Shown one piece after another: positions 44,670 to 57,335 of a stretch of 64,000 nt of DNA; position 1 is the stretch's first letter, and each line of letters starts with the position of its first letter. The stretch lies in assembly GCA_946894095.1 (NCBI GenBank), contig OX335651.1, forward strand, positions 4,114,501 through 4,178,500. The letters are read 5' to 3'. A model generated the notes under the pieces. The model saw only the letters and a list, made by a program, of their open reading frames with translations. It ran no database searches and had not been told where the DNA came from. This stretch comes from Incurvaria masculella. Lineage: Eukaryota > Arthropoda > Insecta > Lepidoptera > Incurvariidae. The translations under genes and the position numbers were made by a program.

Positions 44670-47600
44670 GAGCAGGGCTATCAAAGATATATCTTGTGCT
44701 TTGGTCAAGATCAAGATTCGATTCAGTTCCTAGTATTGAGCCAGGAATGCAACTGATTATTGCCTGTGGTCTTTAAATGTTGCATAATAATAAGTTGAAT
44801 AATAATAAGCGTGTTTGCTCAAATATGTGGTTGTTGGATGCGTAATGTTTTTTACAGTTGCCTATTTACTGCTAATTACTGTATATAATTCCATGAACGT
44901 CGTGTTTATAAAATGCTTTTGCCTAAGTTGAACATGCGATAACACAGCCTATCCGTACGTCAATCTGTTTAATTGTCCGTCGGTCGATTTGTTTGTTTGC
45001 TTTCTATATGTTTCTCTTTATTTCTGTGTGTTAATTTATTGGTTCTACGATATTTGCGCAATATCTAAGACATATGCAAAATTGGGAAAAAAACTACTAC
45101 AATCTTCTATGTTGCCAACTAGACGCCATAACCGAAACGTCTCTTTGACATTCCGAAGATCGTTCTCTATGCATAAGTCGTCACTTTTATGTTATTGGTC
45201 TCAGCTAAAAATACTCACAAAATCAAGTCTCAGGAGCTTATCAAGATATATTAATGATAGCGTCAAGAGTACTTGAGAAACGACTCAAGATTGAGTTAAG
45301 TACAAGAACTGTCTGGATCTTGGTACTCACAGGCCAACAGTACCCAAGGATGGCTAGCAAAAAAAATATTATTTTTATCAGTGACTTTAATAAAAACAAC
45401 TTTAATAAGGTACTTTATTAAAGTCATTGATTGATTTTTATCGCTCAATAAAATTACGCTCGTTCAGTCCAGAAAGTGACGCATGAACGGTGTAGGTATT
45501 GAACTCAGAACATTTAGTACGAGAAGCAAGGCATGCATGAGGTTTTCTTACAGTGAAAATCTTCTTACAATTAATGGGACCTAAAGAGAATAATTGAATC
45601 TTTAACAACAATTTTCCTAAGACATTTTTTAGTTTACGGACACAACAATGTTTCTGCGACATCATGTATAAAATAAAGCAAATAGGGCTGTATTCCCGAT
45701 TTACTCGCACTCTTGTATGTACTTTATAACTTCTATAGAATTCGCGCGAGAAATATGAAAGGCATTATGGAAGTTTAATTAAAATTTGGCACGTACGTAG
45801 GTGAATATTGGCGAAGCGTATGTCAATATTGAGGTATGTGATTGAGTTTAGAACGCTGTATTTTCAAGGAAAATGCGTTACAAAATCCGTTGTAAGAACG
45901 TGTCAATGAGATAATGTGCATATTTTAAGGTACAAGTTCGATGTGTGCTAACATTCGACATATTTTATCTAGTTTTTGCAGGTTCCGAATGCACTAATTT
46001 CGAGTTTGTGCTAAGAAAAAAGAACCGAACCCACCTATTTGTTTGTATTTAATTGAACAAGAAAATATGAGTTCAAATTTGTAGCTCAGTAGCGCGACGC
46101 CTCGGCATTCGTTAATCGAGACAACTGATAAAAAAAGGTCAATCTGGAAATAGTGGTCGATTTCTAAATGGCCGAAATATATAATTTTAAAATAAAAAAA
46201 ATACAATGAACCAATAATATTGTTTGCAACCAGAATAAAAATCGGTATTGTTTTTTAAACGATTTTAAAGGAATTTGTCTCAGATAATTCCTTGCATAAT
46301 TTCAAGCATTGTTAATTTTTAATTTGTTATTGACCTCAAAATATTTTTGTACATTTATTGATTATATTCACGCTAAAATAATAATAAAAGTTTTGTTTTT
46401 TTTATTTATTCTTGAAACTAAACTTATTGTGCGTGTAGTGTTCGCTGGCATCTATAGGAGAGCAATATAGTCATTTATATAAAGGAATTTTAAGGATAGA
46501 GAATGTAGTTTAATAAGCCGTCGAGGTAGCTCCATTCAATTATTAGGACCTGGTGCATAGTTCATAGTGTCCGTACTCATAAAAAATACACATAGTCTTA
46601 AATATGAAGTTCGCAAGGCTTCCATTAGCGCTGAGTCGAGTCCCTGGGAAATTTATTACATCGCATTATGCAAAGAGGAGAGAGTGACTCTATAATAGAG
46701 TCTTAGTTAGTGTATTTAGAGAAGGGACCTGTTGTTGACTAGGTGCTTTTTGCAAGTATTTTTAGTAAAATAAGTCATGCCCGTTGACTGGCAAAGTGAC
46801 ACAGCTGTCCGTACCTAAAGTTCCCTGACTGACCACCTGTTATTTGGCGTTAAATTTTAATGTATGGAATGTGTAATATTTTCCCTGAATCAATTCCAAG
46901 GCAATATCACTTTTAATTACACCAAAAAATTATTGCTTTATTGCTTATTCCAAAAACATATACTGTTACTATAGTTGTCCTATAAATGTATTAAGTAGAA
47001 GGCAAACCGAAAAATTTCCGTGGCCCCTGTTTGGTCAAAGTGACCATATAATTGTATGGGAATCCGGCGGCGCGTCATACGCCAAACTGTCGAAACATCG
47101 TCAAGTCAGATCATAACCACACAATAGCTCCAATACGTCTTCAAGTATGTGTGCATGTGGCATGTACGTTTAAGTTGGGTTGAATATTTTTCACACGCTC
47201 TTATAGTTTTATTAGGGTTTTGAATTTTGTTATTTTAAATTATATTGGAAAAAATAACGTCCGTTTGTTTTTGCATTATGTTTGACTTCGGAAAATATTG
47301 TCTATGAAAAAGTTGTCTTTTTACCTTATTTTTTTTTCTGAAATATATGGAATAAAAAAAAAGTTACCGAAATAGAATCAAGCTTTCTCAAGTAATTATG
47401 GTCTGACCAATTTGAGGGGTAGGGAACCGTTAGGACCTGGAAGATTTGGCTAGTTTAGCAGTCAGCGTGCAAAATTAACCCTTGGTCAATGGACGAAAAA
47501 TACATTTCTTTAAAATTTTCAAATGCCAGAACTCCGTTACCTTCACGAGAGTCTTAACCAGTGACAGCTAAAAGGATGTATATACTACTTTAGAGATTTG

Positions 47601-49792
47601 ATCCTCCGATCACAGCTTTAAAATAGTAAGCGAGCCAGTGTTACACCATTTATATAGTATCTACCTATAAATACCTCGGGGGAAGCGGCAATATACGCTG
47701 ATGAAATGAAAGAATGTATTAAATGTTTTCATGGTCACTTTTCAACCAACGAGTTCAGTGAGGAAAAGAAAAATCTGCTAAACAATTTATCTTCATAGAA
47801 AATATCTGCTTCGAGTTTTCCTTTTGTTTACTGATATTTTTAACAGAGTAATTACAGGTTGTCCTCTTTTCTGCACATTTTTTTCATTCGAGACTCAACT
47901 TACATCCAGAACAATGGCGGTCGTCAGTCAAAAGTTCATTGTTGTTGGGAAATTTCATTTTCAAAGTAAATAAAAAAGGTACAACCAAATAATGCCAGGC
48001 TCTATTTTAAAAATAAGTTTAACTAAATTTGAGGCTAATGGAAAAGGCAAATGTTAAATACGGTAAACGTATCTTTTAAACAGGTGCTGCAAGAATAATG
48101 TCATAACTGGTTACCATTCTGTCTAAAATTATAACAATAAGTTAAACAATCTATATCGGTCAAGTCATCACTTCCTCCGTTGATGCAAATTCCTCGTTTT
48201 ACGACATTTTTAATTGTTGGCTCCAAATTGGTGATTTCATCTTATATTTTGACTTTCAAGACTTTTAAGATTTGTGGTGCAATGTTGTGAAGGAATAAGA
48301 ACTTCTTCCAAGGCCCTGAAGGCACACTTGAAAAAATCAACCAAAAAAAAAATTTTTACATAAATCGACACTATTTTTAAAAATTTCAATTTGTATAAAG
48401 CTTTCCTCCCAATATGAAAATAAAAAAAACACGTGCTTTTGAGTAGAAAGTAGAAGCTGAACTTAGTAAGACCGTTCATGTATCAGTCGGACACCGTGTG
48501 TTGAATAAAAATTAGGTTTTTTATGCCCAACCAACGCGATTTAAAAGCCAATATTTACCGTAAATCTGCTTTCAAACGCTGTTTACCAGTTAATTGGATC
48601 ATCAAGCCTGATATACTAATTAACACCGAAGTCCGCCACTCAACTCCACGCCGCTGAACAATACAGTTCTGATTGCGTCCGGTTAAATCGCCTCCACTTA
48701 CTAGACATTCGGACCCACTCGTCGCCGTGTCGTGTGAACGACCATTCTTCTGGCAGTGATCACGCCTCGCCGACGAGTGGATGAGGAAGGTCCCTGTGCA
48801 TCGGATCCGATCTAATTACGATCTTACGACCCGTTGCAAATTCACGATTAATAGATAATTATCGGTACATATGTGAAGATAATCGCAAATAAATAGTTAT
48901 TGGAGTAGTGCATCGCTTCAGGGTCACGGAGGTGAAGAATCACCTCCATGTTCAAGGTCTTTGGTCGCGGTGACGCCTGGTTCGGGCACATAATAAGTAG
49001 TTCGGGTCACAATCTGCCCTAAAATATTGTTGAAAGAGGTGATGGCTGGACCCGGCATGATGCTCTTGAATGGGTGCTGTTTTTGGGGACTGGCCTGCTC
49101 AATTAGCATCATGTTGGATGGCGGGCATGGTCTTTGAAAAATAAACTGATATTTGTGGCAAACGTGGCATGAAATTAACTATGTCACTGTGTGTTCGCAG
49201 ACTGTTCATATAGTCCAATAAGAAACATATAAAATGTATTACGAAGTTATAACAAACATGGGATGAAATATGGCCCTCCAAAATCAAGTTAATCTTTTGA
49301 TAGCGCTATGGAAAAATAATGTAATTTACGCAATCTTGAAGTTCAATAAAACAAAAATTAACTGTCTTAAACGAAGATGTATCAATTTTACAACAAACAA
49401 AGCCCAAACAGTGTGGCTCTAAAAATAAAGTACATAATCCCATTGTGAGCCAGTAATTGGATCGGGGCCGCCAAAGTAAATGAATGATGTGGCGTTTGTC
49501 GTCCATCAATCTTTTTCCACAGTCAATTTTAGAATTAATGTATTACTTACCGCAAAAATAACAACGAGATCCTTTTAAAAAAATAAAATGCTAGCTTTCT
49601 CTCGAAGCTTCGACCGCGCGCAGTTTGGTTCCAACATTGAGCTCACTATGACACAGCGTAATGTGATGATGCCAGTACTCGATTCATATGAGATTAACTC
49701 CGTAAAAAGCATTTCGAAGTTTGACCAAATATAACGTTCCTATTTAATAATTTTGCAGCATGAGGTAGCAAACGGATAACGAGTAACCTTTT
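44670..49792. other. No gene or repeat recognised, 5.1 kb
   Basis: The longest repeat-poor stretch here. Open frames at 44989-45276, 45438-45710, 45994-46206, 48237-48479 and 48924-49509 lack recognisable domains and have AT-driven composition. The parts near 47000-47170 and 48600-48800 are less AT-rich. Could be plain intergenic DNA or host regulatory sequence. Confidence 0.45.
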
Positions 49793-50066
49793 AGGGGTTC
49801 CGTACCCAGAGGGTGCAAACGGAACCCTATTACTAAGACTCCGCTCGCCGTCCGTCCGTCTGTCACAGGGCTGTATCTCATGAACCGTAATAGGTAGGCA
49901 GAGGACACAGAGTGTGTATTTGTGTTGGCGCTATAACAAGTAAAAAAATATTTATTTAAAATTAATTAAAATTGTAGGGCCCATACAAAAAAAATGTTTT
50001 TTAGTGTTAAATCTTGTGCGATGGTACGGAACCTTTCGTGTGTGAGTCCGACTCGTACTTGACTCG
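49793..50066 (+). repeat. GGTTCCGTACC dispersed repeat, complete copy
   Basis: AGGGGTTCCGTACCCAGAGG, CGTCCGTCCGTCTGTCACAG, GGGCTGTATCTCATGAACCG, CGATGGTACGGAACC and GAGTCCGACTCGTACTTGAC in the family order. The best-preserved middle among the three copies. Confidence 0.8.
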
Positions 50067-50079
50067 TATGGATTGCTAA

Positions 50080-50155
50080 TACAACAGACACTGTCATTAT
50101 ATTAGCCCAACATGCCGCAGTCCCGAAGGAGCTAGGTGCCATGCCAAAGCGTTTC
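50080..50155 (-). mobile_element. SINE tail-half fragment
   Basis: TGGATTGCTAATACAACAG, GTCATTATATTAGCCCAAC and CCCGAAGGAGCTAGGTGCC follow the SINE tail order; it ends after about 75 bp. Confidence 0.65.
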
Positions 50156-51139
50156 TGGGCATCGCACCAGGAAAGGTCTATAGAATAACCCACCATGGCG
50201 GGCCACAGGCGCAACCACAAACGTAGACCCACATATCCATCGTATTGAATGTTCAAAGCGACCAATTTCAATGGAGTCATGCTCAAATAAAAGTGTAGGT
50301 AGGACTGCGCGTAATTTCCAAAATATAGTAGGTTAGAAGGTGTAATGGGCTGATATGACGTTAATTTGGTATGACGACATGTTAGTTCTGCTAACGAATT
50401 CTCCTAGTTGATTGGCGATACCGAAATAGCATTTTAGCAAAGTACTCAGATGAATGATCATATGGAAAACAGTATATATTGACCAGTCAAATAAGACGGA
50501 TATTACAGTGGGGAAAATCTATAGTTATTATACAAAGATCTCACAAGATTTATCAGACCCCGGTTTGAAACGGCACCACTTGTGTATGAAAACTAATAGA
50601 GCATGCAAAGTCGCCTAATGAAAATAGTGTCTCATGATATGGACCCAAAAAAGAAGCTGAACAAATAATGAAAAAAAAATGAGAGCGTTTTCATGCTACT
50701 TGAAGAATGGCCGATCATGACAATAAAATGTTCAACAAAGTTCATAAAGATTTCAGCCGCGAACTCCCCTTTTGTCAAATTGGTTTTATTCTTGTCTGAG
50801 GTGGAACTTTTTGAATATATTCCGTTATGGTAGCCTTTTGGAATCTTCCCAGCATATTGTAAAAGATTAGCGTTCCATATTAGTAATGGACTAATGGTTT
50901 AAAAAAATTATCGTGATTATTTTTTTAATCGCTTGAAAATCACATAATGTGATTATATCGATACTTATCTTTATTATTTAATTTGTTAATACTTTTTTAA
51001 ATTTATGATCCTTGACTTTAATGAGAAGTGAATCGTGACGACACCCTTCACTTGAATAAAACCTGAATAAAAATTAATAAAAAAAAACTGTTTGCAAAAT
51101 ACCGATATAATATTTTCACTTGATTTATAACATGTCACC
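50156..51139. other. No gene seen
   Basis: No frame or repeat recognised. Confidence 0.45.
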
Positions 51140-52031
51140 TTAAGGATGTTCCGACCCATACAATGTTTTTTTTACACAGAACGCAAAAAGTATTGCACTT
51201 TAAGGCACGAATTCGTGAAAAATATTAAATATAGCCATAGTAGTTGCAGCGAAAACATATTCACAATTTCAGGTTTAATGGTTTCGTTGTAATTGCCGAT
51301 TAGAAGTTTTACACCGTTAGATGGCGCTGTTACATAAAAATCGTATTTAAGGATGTTCCGACCCATACAATGCTTTTTTTACACAGAACGTAAAAAGTAT
51401 TGCACTTTAAGGCACGAATTCGTCAAAAATATTAAATATAGCCATCGTAGTTGCAGCGAAAACATATTCACAATTTCAGGTTTAATGGTTTCGTTGTAAT
51501 TGCCGATTAGAAGTTTTACACCGTTAGATGGCGCTGTTAAATAAAAATCGTATATAAATAAATTGTAACAAAACCAATAATCCTGAAATTGTGAAATTGT
51601 TTTCGCCGCAAGTAATATGACTATATTAAACTTTTATTATTAATTCGTGGCTTAAAGTGCAATACTTTTTGCGTTATGTGTGCAAACAACTTTATATTAG
51701 TCGGAAAAGCCTTAAATAAATTGTAACAAAACCAATAATCCTGAAATTGTGAAATTGTTTTCGCTGCAAGTAATATGACTATATTAAACTTTTATTATTA
51801 ATTCGTGGCTTAAAGTGCAATACTTTTTGCGTTATGTGTGCAAACAACTTTATATTAGTCGGAAAAGCCTTAAATAAATTGTAACAAAACCAATAATCCT
51901 GAAATTGTGAAATTGTTTTCGCTGCAAGTAATATGACTTTATTAAACTTTTATTATTAATTCGTGGCTTCAAGTGCAATACTTTTTGCGTTATGTGTGCA
52001 AACAACATTATATGGGTCGGAACAGCCTTAA
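51140..52031 (+). mobile_element. TTAA family 2 element with tandem-multiplied arms
   Basis: Outer ends TTAA-GGATGTTCCGACCC (51140) and GGGTCGGAACAGCC-TTAA (52028-52031) are inverted. Inside are two left-type arms starting at 51144 and 51351 (about 207 bp apart), then three right-type arms with a strict 158-bp period (ATAAATTGTAACAAAACC at about 51558, 51716 and 51874). The right arms are inverted, diverged forms of the left (shared GCAAAAAGTATTGCACTTTA). Junctions between arms carry TTAA or a one-base variant. No coding frame. Confidence 0.88.
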
Positions 52032-52071
52032 GATGTGGGTAATCAAATTAATTATTTATTAATATATTATT

Positions 52072-52260
52072 AAGGGCCGATTTTTCAATCCTCAGATAGT
52101 AATAATTGCCGGAGAATTATATCTTCTATCACAATTATCTGACTTTAATTTTACTAATAAACATATGGACTTACTATTGCGGATGGATAATCAGAAGCGT
52201 AAATAAATCCCTCGAATAGTTATCTGGCTGTTTATCTGACCATTGAAAAATCAGTCCTAA
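52072..52260. mobile_element. MITE, TAGGGCTGATTTTTCAAT family, copy 2
   Basis: Left AAGGGCCGATTTTTCAATCC, right CCATTGAAAAATCAGTCCTAA. About 190 bp; inverted relative to 32396-32600. Confidence 0.82.
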
Positions 52261-52745
52261 TTATAATAAATAAATATTTATTCAAATAAAAAATAATGGA
52301 ACTAGTGAAGCAATTTTTTTTATTGTAGGAATGTTATAAATTCGGCAACATTCGACTTTCCACGCTCGCGTTAGTCTCCATTAAACGGGAAAGAAGGCCC
52401 GTTCTAGAGTTAAGACAAATGGTGGGAACCGCAAGCGCCTTGCCAACGCTTCTATTCATTTATTTATCTTAGCAACCTCAATGGAGGCGAACAGATAATG
52501 GGAAAAGTTTACTTACTAAACGTTTCTACTTATAAAGACCTGGAACAAATATAGATATTTATAAAACCGGGTAGATTAAATCCTAAACATATTTTTTGTA
52601 TGTTTGCTTTATTATATGTATTGCTATTGGGTTTTTATTTAATTGCTAAATATCCTTCCAAGTCCTTATAATTTTTTGATCAACCAAGAATGTTATATTA
52701 ACGCGAAATTAAATACTCGTTCACATGAACATATCATCATGTTTA
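52261..52745. other. No gene seen
   Basis: AT-rich; no frame or repeat assigned. Confidence 0.4.
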
Positions 52746-52923
52746 AATATTGGGTGGACAGGAAAACGGAGTGTGGGAAGACCACGCGCCAGGTGGGACG
52801 ACGACATCAAGTGCGTCGGCGGAAAGCAGAGGTTCCGTACCGCTGAGGGCCGGGAGGACTGGAGAAAAATCGGAGAGGCGTATGTCCAGCAATGGAGGCA
52901 AACACGCTGACTGACTGACTGAC
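52746..52923 (+). pseudogene. RTE-type LINE protein, C-terminal end and tail
   Basis: The plus frame ending at 52910 reads GWTGKRSVGRPRARWDDDI, then GREDWRKIGEAYVQQWRQTR and stop. The GRPxxRWxDDI block and the W-x-x-x-G-E-A-x-V-Q-Q-W ending are the hallmark of the last 55 or so residues of RTE-clade LINE proteins in insects. The stop overlaps a (CTGA)n tail (52907-52923), the usual 3' simple repeat. Everything upstream (endonuclease, RT) is missing, as in most 5'-truncated LINE insertions. Confidence 0.82.
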
Positions 52924-53074
52924 ATATTGAGTTATTTCTTTTTATTGTTGTTTTAATTCATTCATCATCTATAGACTGCACTCGGATTTTTCATATTTTA
53001 TCAGTCAACGGCATCCGGCCAAAAAATGGTGTATAAATGAAACTGGTGTACTTACCGTAAGTTTTGGGAGTGCA

Positions 53075-53252
53075 TCGGTTTAGTAGCATCGCATTAGATA
53101 AAGAAATATTGGAAGCGGCAATAAAAATAATTGTTTTATATCCAGTTCAATGTGGCCGTGTATAAAGGTAATAATTCAGGGATGCGATGTGTTGAACTAC
53201 CTAATATCATTTCATTAGGTGTGGTATTACCTATCCGAGTCCAGTTAATTCA
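53075..53252 (+). mobile_element. SINE, 5'-truncated and diverged
   Basis: AGCATCGCATTAGATAAAGA, GGAAGCGGCAATAAAAATAA, CCAGTTCAATGTGGCCGTG, GGTGTGGTATTACCTATCC in sense order. No head, no clear A tail. Confidence 0.65.
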
Positions 53253-53626
53253 AAATGAACGACGAAATGTCCATAATAAAATTTCACTGTGATTTAAATA
53301 TTAAAATATGACAAATCCGAGTGCAGTGTACTGTCCATGGATGATGAATAACCAATATAACAATACTCGTAAGGCCTTAGAAACTTCAGGGCCTTAATGC
53401 AGTTACATTCTCGAAAATGTCTGTAAAAATTGCAAGCATTATTTTATACACAGACTGGGTTTGAAGGCATACACGCATGAATTCACTTAAAACAATGCGA
53501 AACCCAGCCCAAACGAAAATTCTGGAAGAAGGGGAGAAAGGGGGGAAGGTGGTTATGTAGAATATTGAGAAAATACGGTTTAAAAGCGAAAATTGTGTTC
53601 TAAAAATTTGATGATAATATTCTCAT
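53253..53626. other. No gene seen
   Basis: No frame or repeat recognised. Confidence 0.4.
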
Positions 53627-53731
53627 TGGTACTCCGTCTTTCTTAAAAGCTTGTTGGATGGATAAGATCTTCTTAGATAATATTTCATCCTATCCATCCA
53701 GAAAGCTTTTAAAAAGGAGACGTACCAAGAG
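53627..53731. mobile_element. Hairpin MITE of about 105 bp
   Basis: Left TTGGTACTCCGTCTTTCTTAA then AAGCTTGTTGGATGGATA; right TATCCATCCAGAAAGCTTTT then AAGGAGACGTACCAA. Single-hairpin element. Confidence 0.8.
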
Positions 53732-53741
53732 TACACGTACG

Positions 53742-54221
53742 TTAAGGCGCTAGGACTAGCCAACTACTCGCGCCATACAAATGCACTTTTTAACAAATGT
53801 AATAATATGTAGTGAAACGCTTCAGCAAATCCAAATAGAACTCCAGACTGATAATGGATTGTTAATATTTTTTTATTCCATCATTTATTTAAATAATAAT
53901 AAAAATAAAAAAACTTGATTTTTCTCATTAGAAATCTGAAAGTCATTCGATTTCTAGATATAAGCAAAAACAGCATATATGCATAAACAAAAAATTCCAT
54001 TTGCTTTTAGATTTCTACATTTAGTCAAAAAAGTTCGGAAATGGACACCGTTTCCGCAATGTATTTTGTATAGAAAAAGGAAACATACATTAACGAAAAT
54101 CATTCGATTCCTAGACAAGGAATCATATATTGTAAGGATGACACTTATAATCGTCAGACTTAGTTAGTTTACTTGGGGTGCCTCGTCTAACTTTGCGATT
54201 TGGCTAGTACCAGGCCCTTAA
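53742..54221 (+). mobile_element. TTAA family 3 non-autonomous element, copy 2
   Basis: 472 bp (53746-54217) between TTAA at 53742-53745 and 54218-54221. Left end GGCGCTAGGACTAGCCAAC; the right end read inward is GGGCCTGGTACTAGCCAAATC, a terminal inverted repeat of about 18 bp. Aligns along its length with 4606-5078. No coding frame. Confidence 0.85.
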
Positions 54222-55020
54222 GAGAGAGGTACCAATAAGCAGCCAAAATGGCACCCGTGATGTTATTTATCCATGTTCATTTTTAATGATAACTCAAGTA
54301 ATGCGGACACCTCCACAAAAAATGGCCGCTCATTACACCGACAACAAGGCAACGTGATTATAATAACGCGAGATAGAGCACAAATCTAAGCAGCCCATGA
54401 TAGAGATTTTCCATGATAATATCATGCACGCTCATTAGTGCCATATTCCCGCAGTGTATGGGGCGAAACAAAATGGGAAAGTAAATGAATATGGCTCCCT
54501 CCCCCAGACCCTAAACAACACCATAATCCCCCATTACACCCGAGCTCTGCGGTCGTTTCTCCTAGTTATAAGGTACAGTGCGAACATTCCATTTTTTTCA
54601 CTCTCGCGATGCCTTCTTTCTGTACTTTTTCTGTTTTTTACGTTAATTTTGCCTTATTAACACACACAATAACGGGCTCGATGCGCTTATGTTTTTTATT
54701 CATCTTAAAATCACATGATTCTAAAAAATACTCGAATTTTGATATTTGTTTGTAAGCTATATCAAAGCTCGTAAATGATTGTTGTGTACGGTTGCACAGG
54801 AGAGCGGATAGGATTGATTATTTACCGTATTCATGACCTTGATTCAGCTGATTTCAATATTATGGTATGTTATTATTGTGCAATTCTTCGATTTATTGCA
54901 TTTCGGATTTAATTTCTCATGCAAAAATAATCGGAATAAGTAAATGTTAGCTGAATAAAGTGGCGTTTTTATTTGATATCTGTTTTCATTTTTAAAATTT
55001 GGATTCACTATTATTTCCTT
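54222..55020. other. No gene seen
   Basis: No recognised frame or repeat. Confidence 0.4.
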
Positions 55021-55425
55021 TTTTTTATGTGACCTGACATGGATGGCTAATACCACACAACTACCGTTATGATATTAGCCCAATACACCACATTCCCGAA
55101 GGAATTAGGTGCCAAGCCAGGACCTTCCCTTTATGAGCACGGCTACATTGAACTGGATGGAAAACACGGACAATTTTTCATTGCCGCTTCGACCATATTT
55201 TCATCCAATGCGATGGTACCAACCCAGGCGGGCTTAAACCCTACCACCTAGTAGGGGAAGGGGACCTACAGTTTTACATGGATTCCGAACCATGGAGCAG
55301 CTCGCATTCGTGACGAAATGCACTTATCGAACTCGGAAAGTGAAAGACAGTGGTGCAAGTCGAAATTGAACCCGGGCCTCTGGTACGCTAGGCCAGTCCC
55401 CGCGCCACTAGGCTACGAGCCGCTC
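55021..55425 (-). mobile_element. SINE with tRNA-like head, complete reference copy
   Basis: Minus-strand head GAGCGGCTCGTAGCCTAGTG with GCGCGGGGACTGGCC, then CCAGAGGCCCGGGTTCAATTTCG: A box TAGCCTAGTGG and B box GGTTCAATTTC at tRNA-like spacing. A link region with CACTGTCTTTCACTTTCCGAG and the body (GGTACCATCGCATTGGATG, CTTTATGAGCACGGC on the other strand) follow. It ends with ATAAAAAA (T run at 55021). About 400 bp. Confidence 0.9.
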
Positions 55426-56357
55426 ATTCCTACTTTTGTCTTATGTAAAAAAAGGCAGTTTTTTATAAATTTACCTTTTGCCTTTGTACTTTTCCCGAAA
55501 TATTAAAATAACTTTAATGAAAATACATAACCTGTCATATATTGTCAGGCTTAAATGTAAGCAAGTTGTGAAATCTAGTCATTGTGAAAATTATCAATCA
55601 CCATTCGGTGAGTTGATGATTTAAAGAGTTTTTGATGAAATGTGGTCAAAAATTAAAAAAAAAATTGTTCTTGGTTTCAATCCAGTTAAATTTTATCACT
55701 CTATTATTGTCGATATACATCACGGAGATGTACGTAGATTATTTGTAATGTGCCGAACTGAGAGAACATTCCTGACATGATATGTGTTCCTAAGATTGAC
55801 ATGTGGTGATGGCATATAATACCGTGAAAAAAGGATGAGCATGCACAAAAACAAAAGTAGTCGCAAGATTCGAAACAAACTAACAAATAAACGGGGTCAA
55901 GCTTGATACAAATAATTTTAATAAGACTACGGCATGTCAAAAATAAGTTGACGCACTGTACCTTTTGCAGAAGTGATCCCACCTTTATTATGACTGCGAA
56001 AGTGTGGCTTTTCTAGCGTGGGTCTGCTCAGCCTAGATTTATTATACGAATTTATAGTATCACAACACGTTGATACTTCATATTGTTAACGGTGCTGTTA
56101 TTAAATTCACAAAGCCTTGTCAAAACCCTTGGAAAAGTTTGGGAATCTTTGAATACATTTTTTTTTCAGTATTAAAGTAAATATTTTTACTTTACATTAA
56201 AATATGGAATATCATATGGATATATTTGATATTTCTGTAACATTGCAACAATGATAGAAGAATAGGTTCAACGATGAAATATGTAGATAATGTTATGCCA
56301 TAAAATGAACGCATTTGTGTTAGCCTATATCGATTAAAAATTACTTGCTAAACTAGC
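55426..56357. other. No gene seen
   Basis: The minus-strand frame at 55704-55982 (92 codons) is cysteine-rich by composition but has no known domain spacing. No repeat assigned. Confidence 0.45.
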
Positions 56358-56907
56358 TTAAGGTGGCCCAACCCGGCGGGCCTAACTCATTCGCGGGCAC
56401 GGTACAAAACCGTGCTGTTGCGCTCTGGGACCTTCTCTGTTTCAAAGAATAAGACAGGCTCCGTGATGAGGAAGATGCAACATGTCCACAAAAAAGACAA
56501 TGTGCATAGTGTATGATTTGGTAATATTTACGAAAATTTTAATTTCAAAACGACTTATAGCTAAAAGTAAACCACGACCGCTGTAGTCAAAAATCTAACA
56601 AAAACCAAATATATTATAAATCTTGATTAAACAAGCTATGTCTGATGACTAATCTTTTTAAGAATTTCATACTTTATCATTGCGTAATCCACCTCTAAAG
56701 TTATTGTATAAAACGCGCAAAAAATTCAAACTTTCGGACCTTATAATTTAGAAACCAAACACAATTTTACAATGCCAATGGTCATCAGACATCTAGTTCG
56801 ATCAAATAAAGCTATTTTGAGCAACATTTTGGATCTCTGACAAGAAATATGAGCGTGATCTTATTTCCCCTTTTGTATGGGGAGATGAGCGGGATGGGCC
56901 ACCTTAA
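56358..56907 (+). mobile_element. TTAA family 1 MITE, copy I
   Basis: A 542-bp element (56362-56903) between TTAA at 56358-56361 and 56904-56907, with intact ends and all interior blocks. One of the cleanest copies. Confidence 0.94.
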
Positions 56908-57107
56908 TAAAGAGCGAAGTAAGCAATACTTCCTACAATCAAAATAAAACATTTAAAAAAAAAATCTAATATATTTTTTTTTAATTACGATTCATTTAAA
57001 TAATGTTTTGGGATCATGTTAAATTTAATATTCCAGAACACATTGCTTAAATTAAAAAAATATATATATTCAAATTAAAGTTTTACATTTATATCAGGTG
57101 CCGTGTA

Positions 57108-57335
57108 AGCCAGTCAGACATCAAAACTAGCACAAAGATCGACAGAAAGACAGACCGAAAGACCAACTAAAATACAGACAAGAATACCGACTGAAAGTGA
57201 GATACAAAGACAGTCAGAAAGGCAGACAGCAGGACAAGCTAAAACACAGACAGATGGAACGAAAGAAAGACGGACAGAAAAAGCGGCATTAAGGCTGACA
57301 GAAAGACCGATAGAAAGACAGGCAGAGAGATTAAC
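57108..57335. repeat. Degenerate (GACAGAAA)n purine-rich repeat
   Basis: GACAGAAAGACAGACCGAAAG-type units with many substitutions. The minus-strand frame through it is Ser/Leu/Cys/Val-rich only because of the repeat. Confidence 0.85.

Noticed and set aside
55325..55425. tRNA gene on the minus strand
   Set aside because: A and B boxes are present, but it lacks a foldable cloverleaf with a clear anticodon arm and runs into the SINE body.
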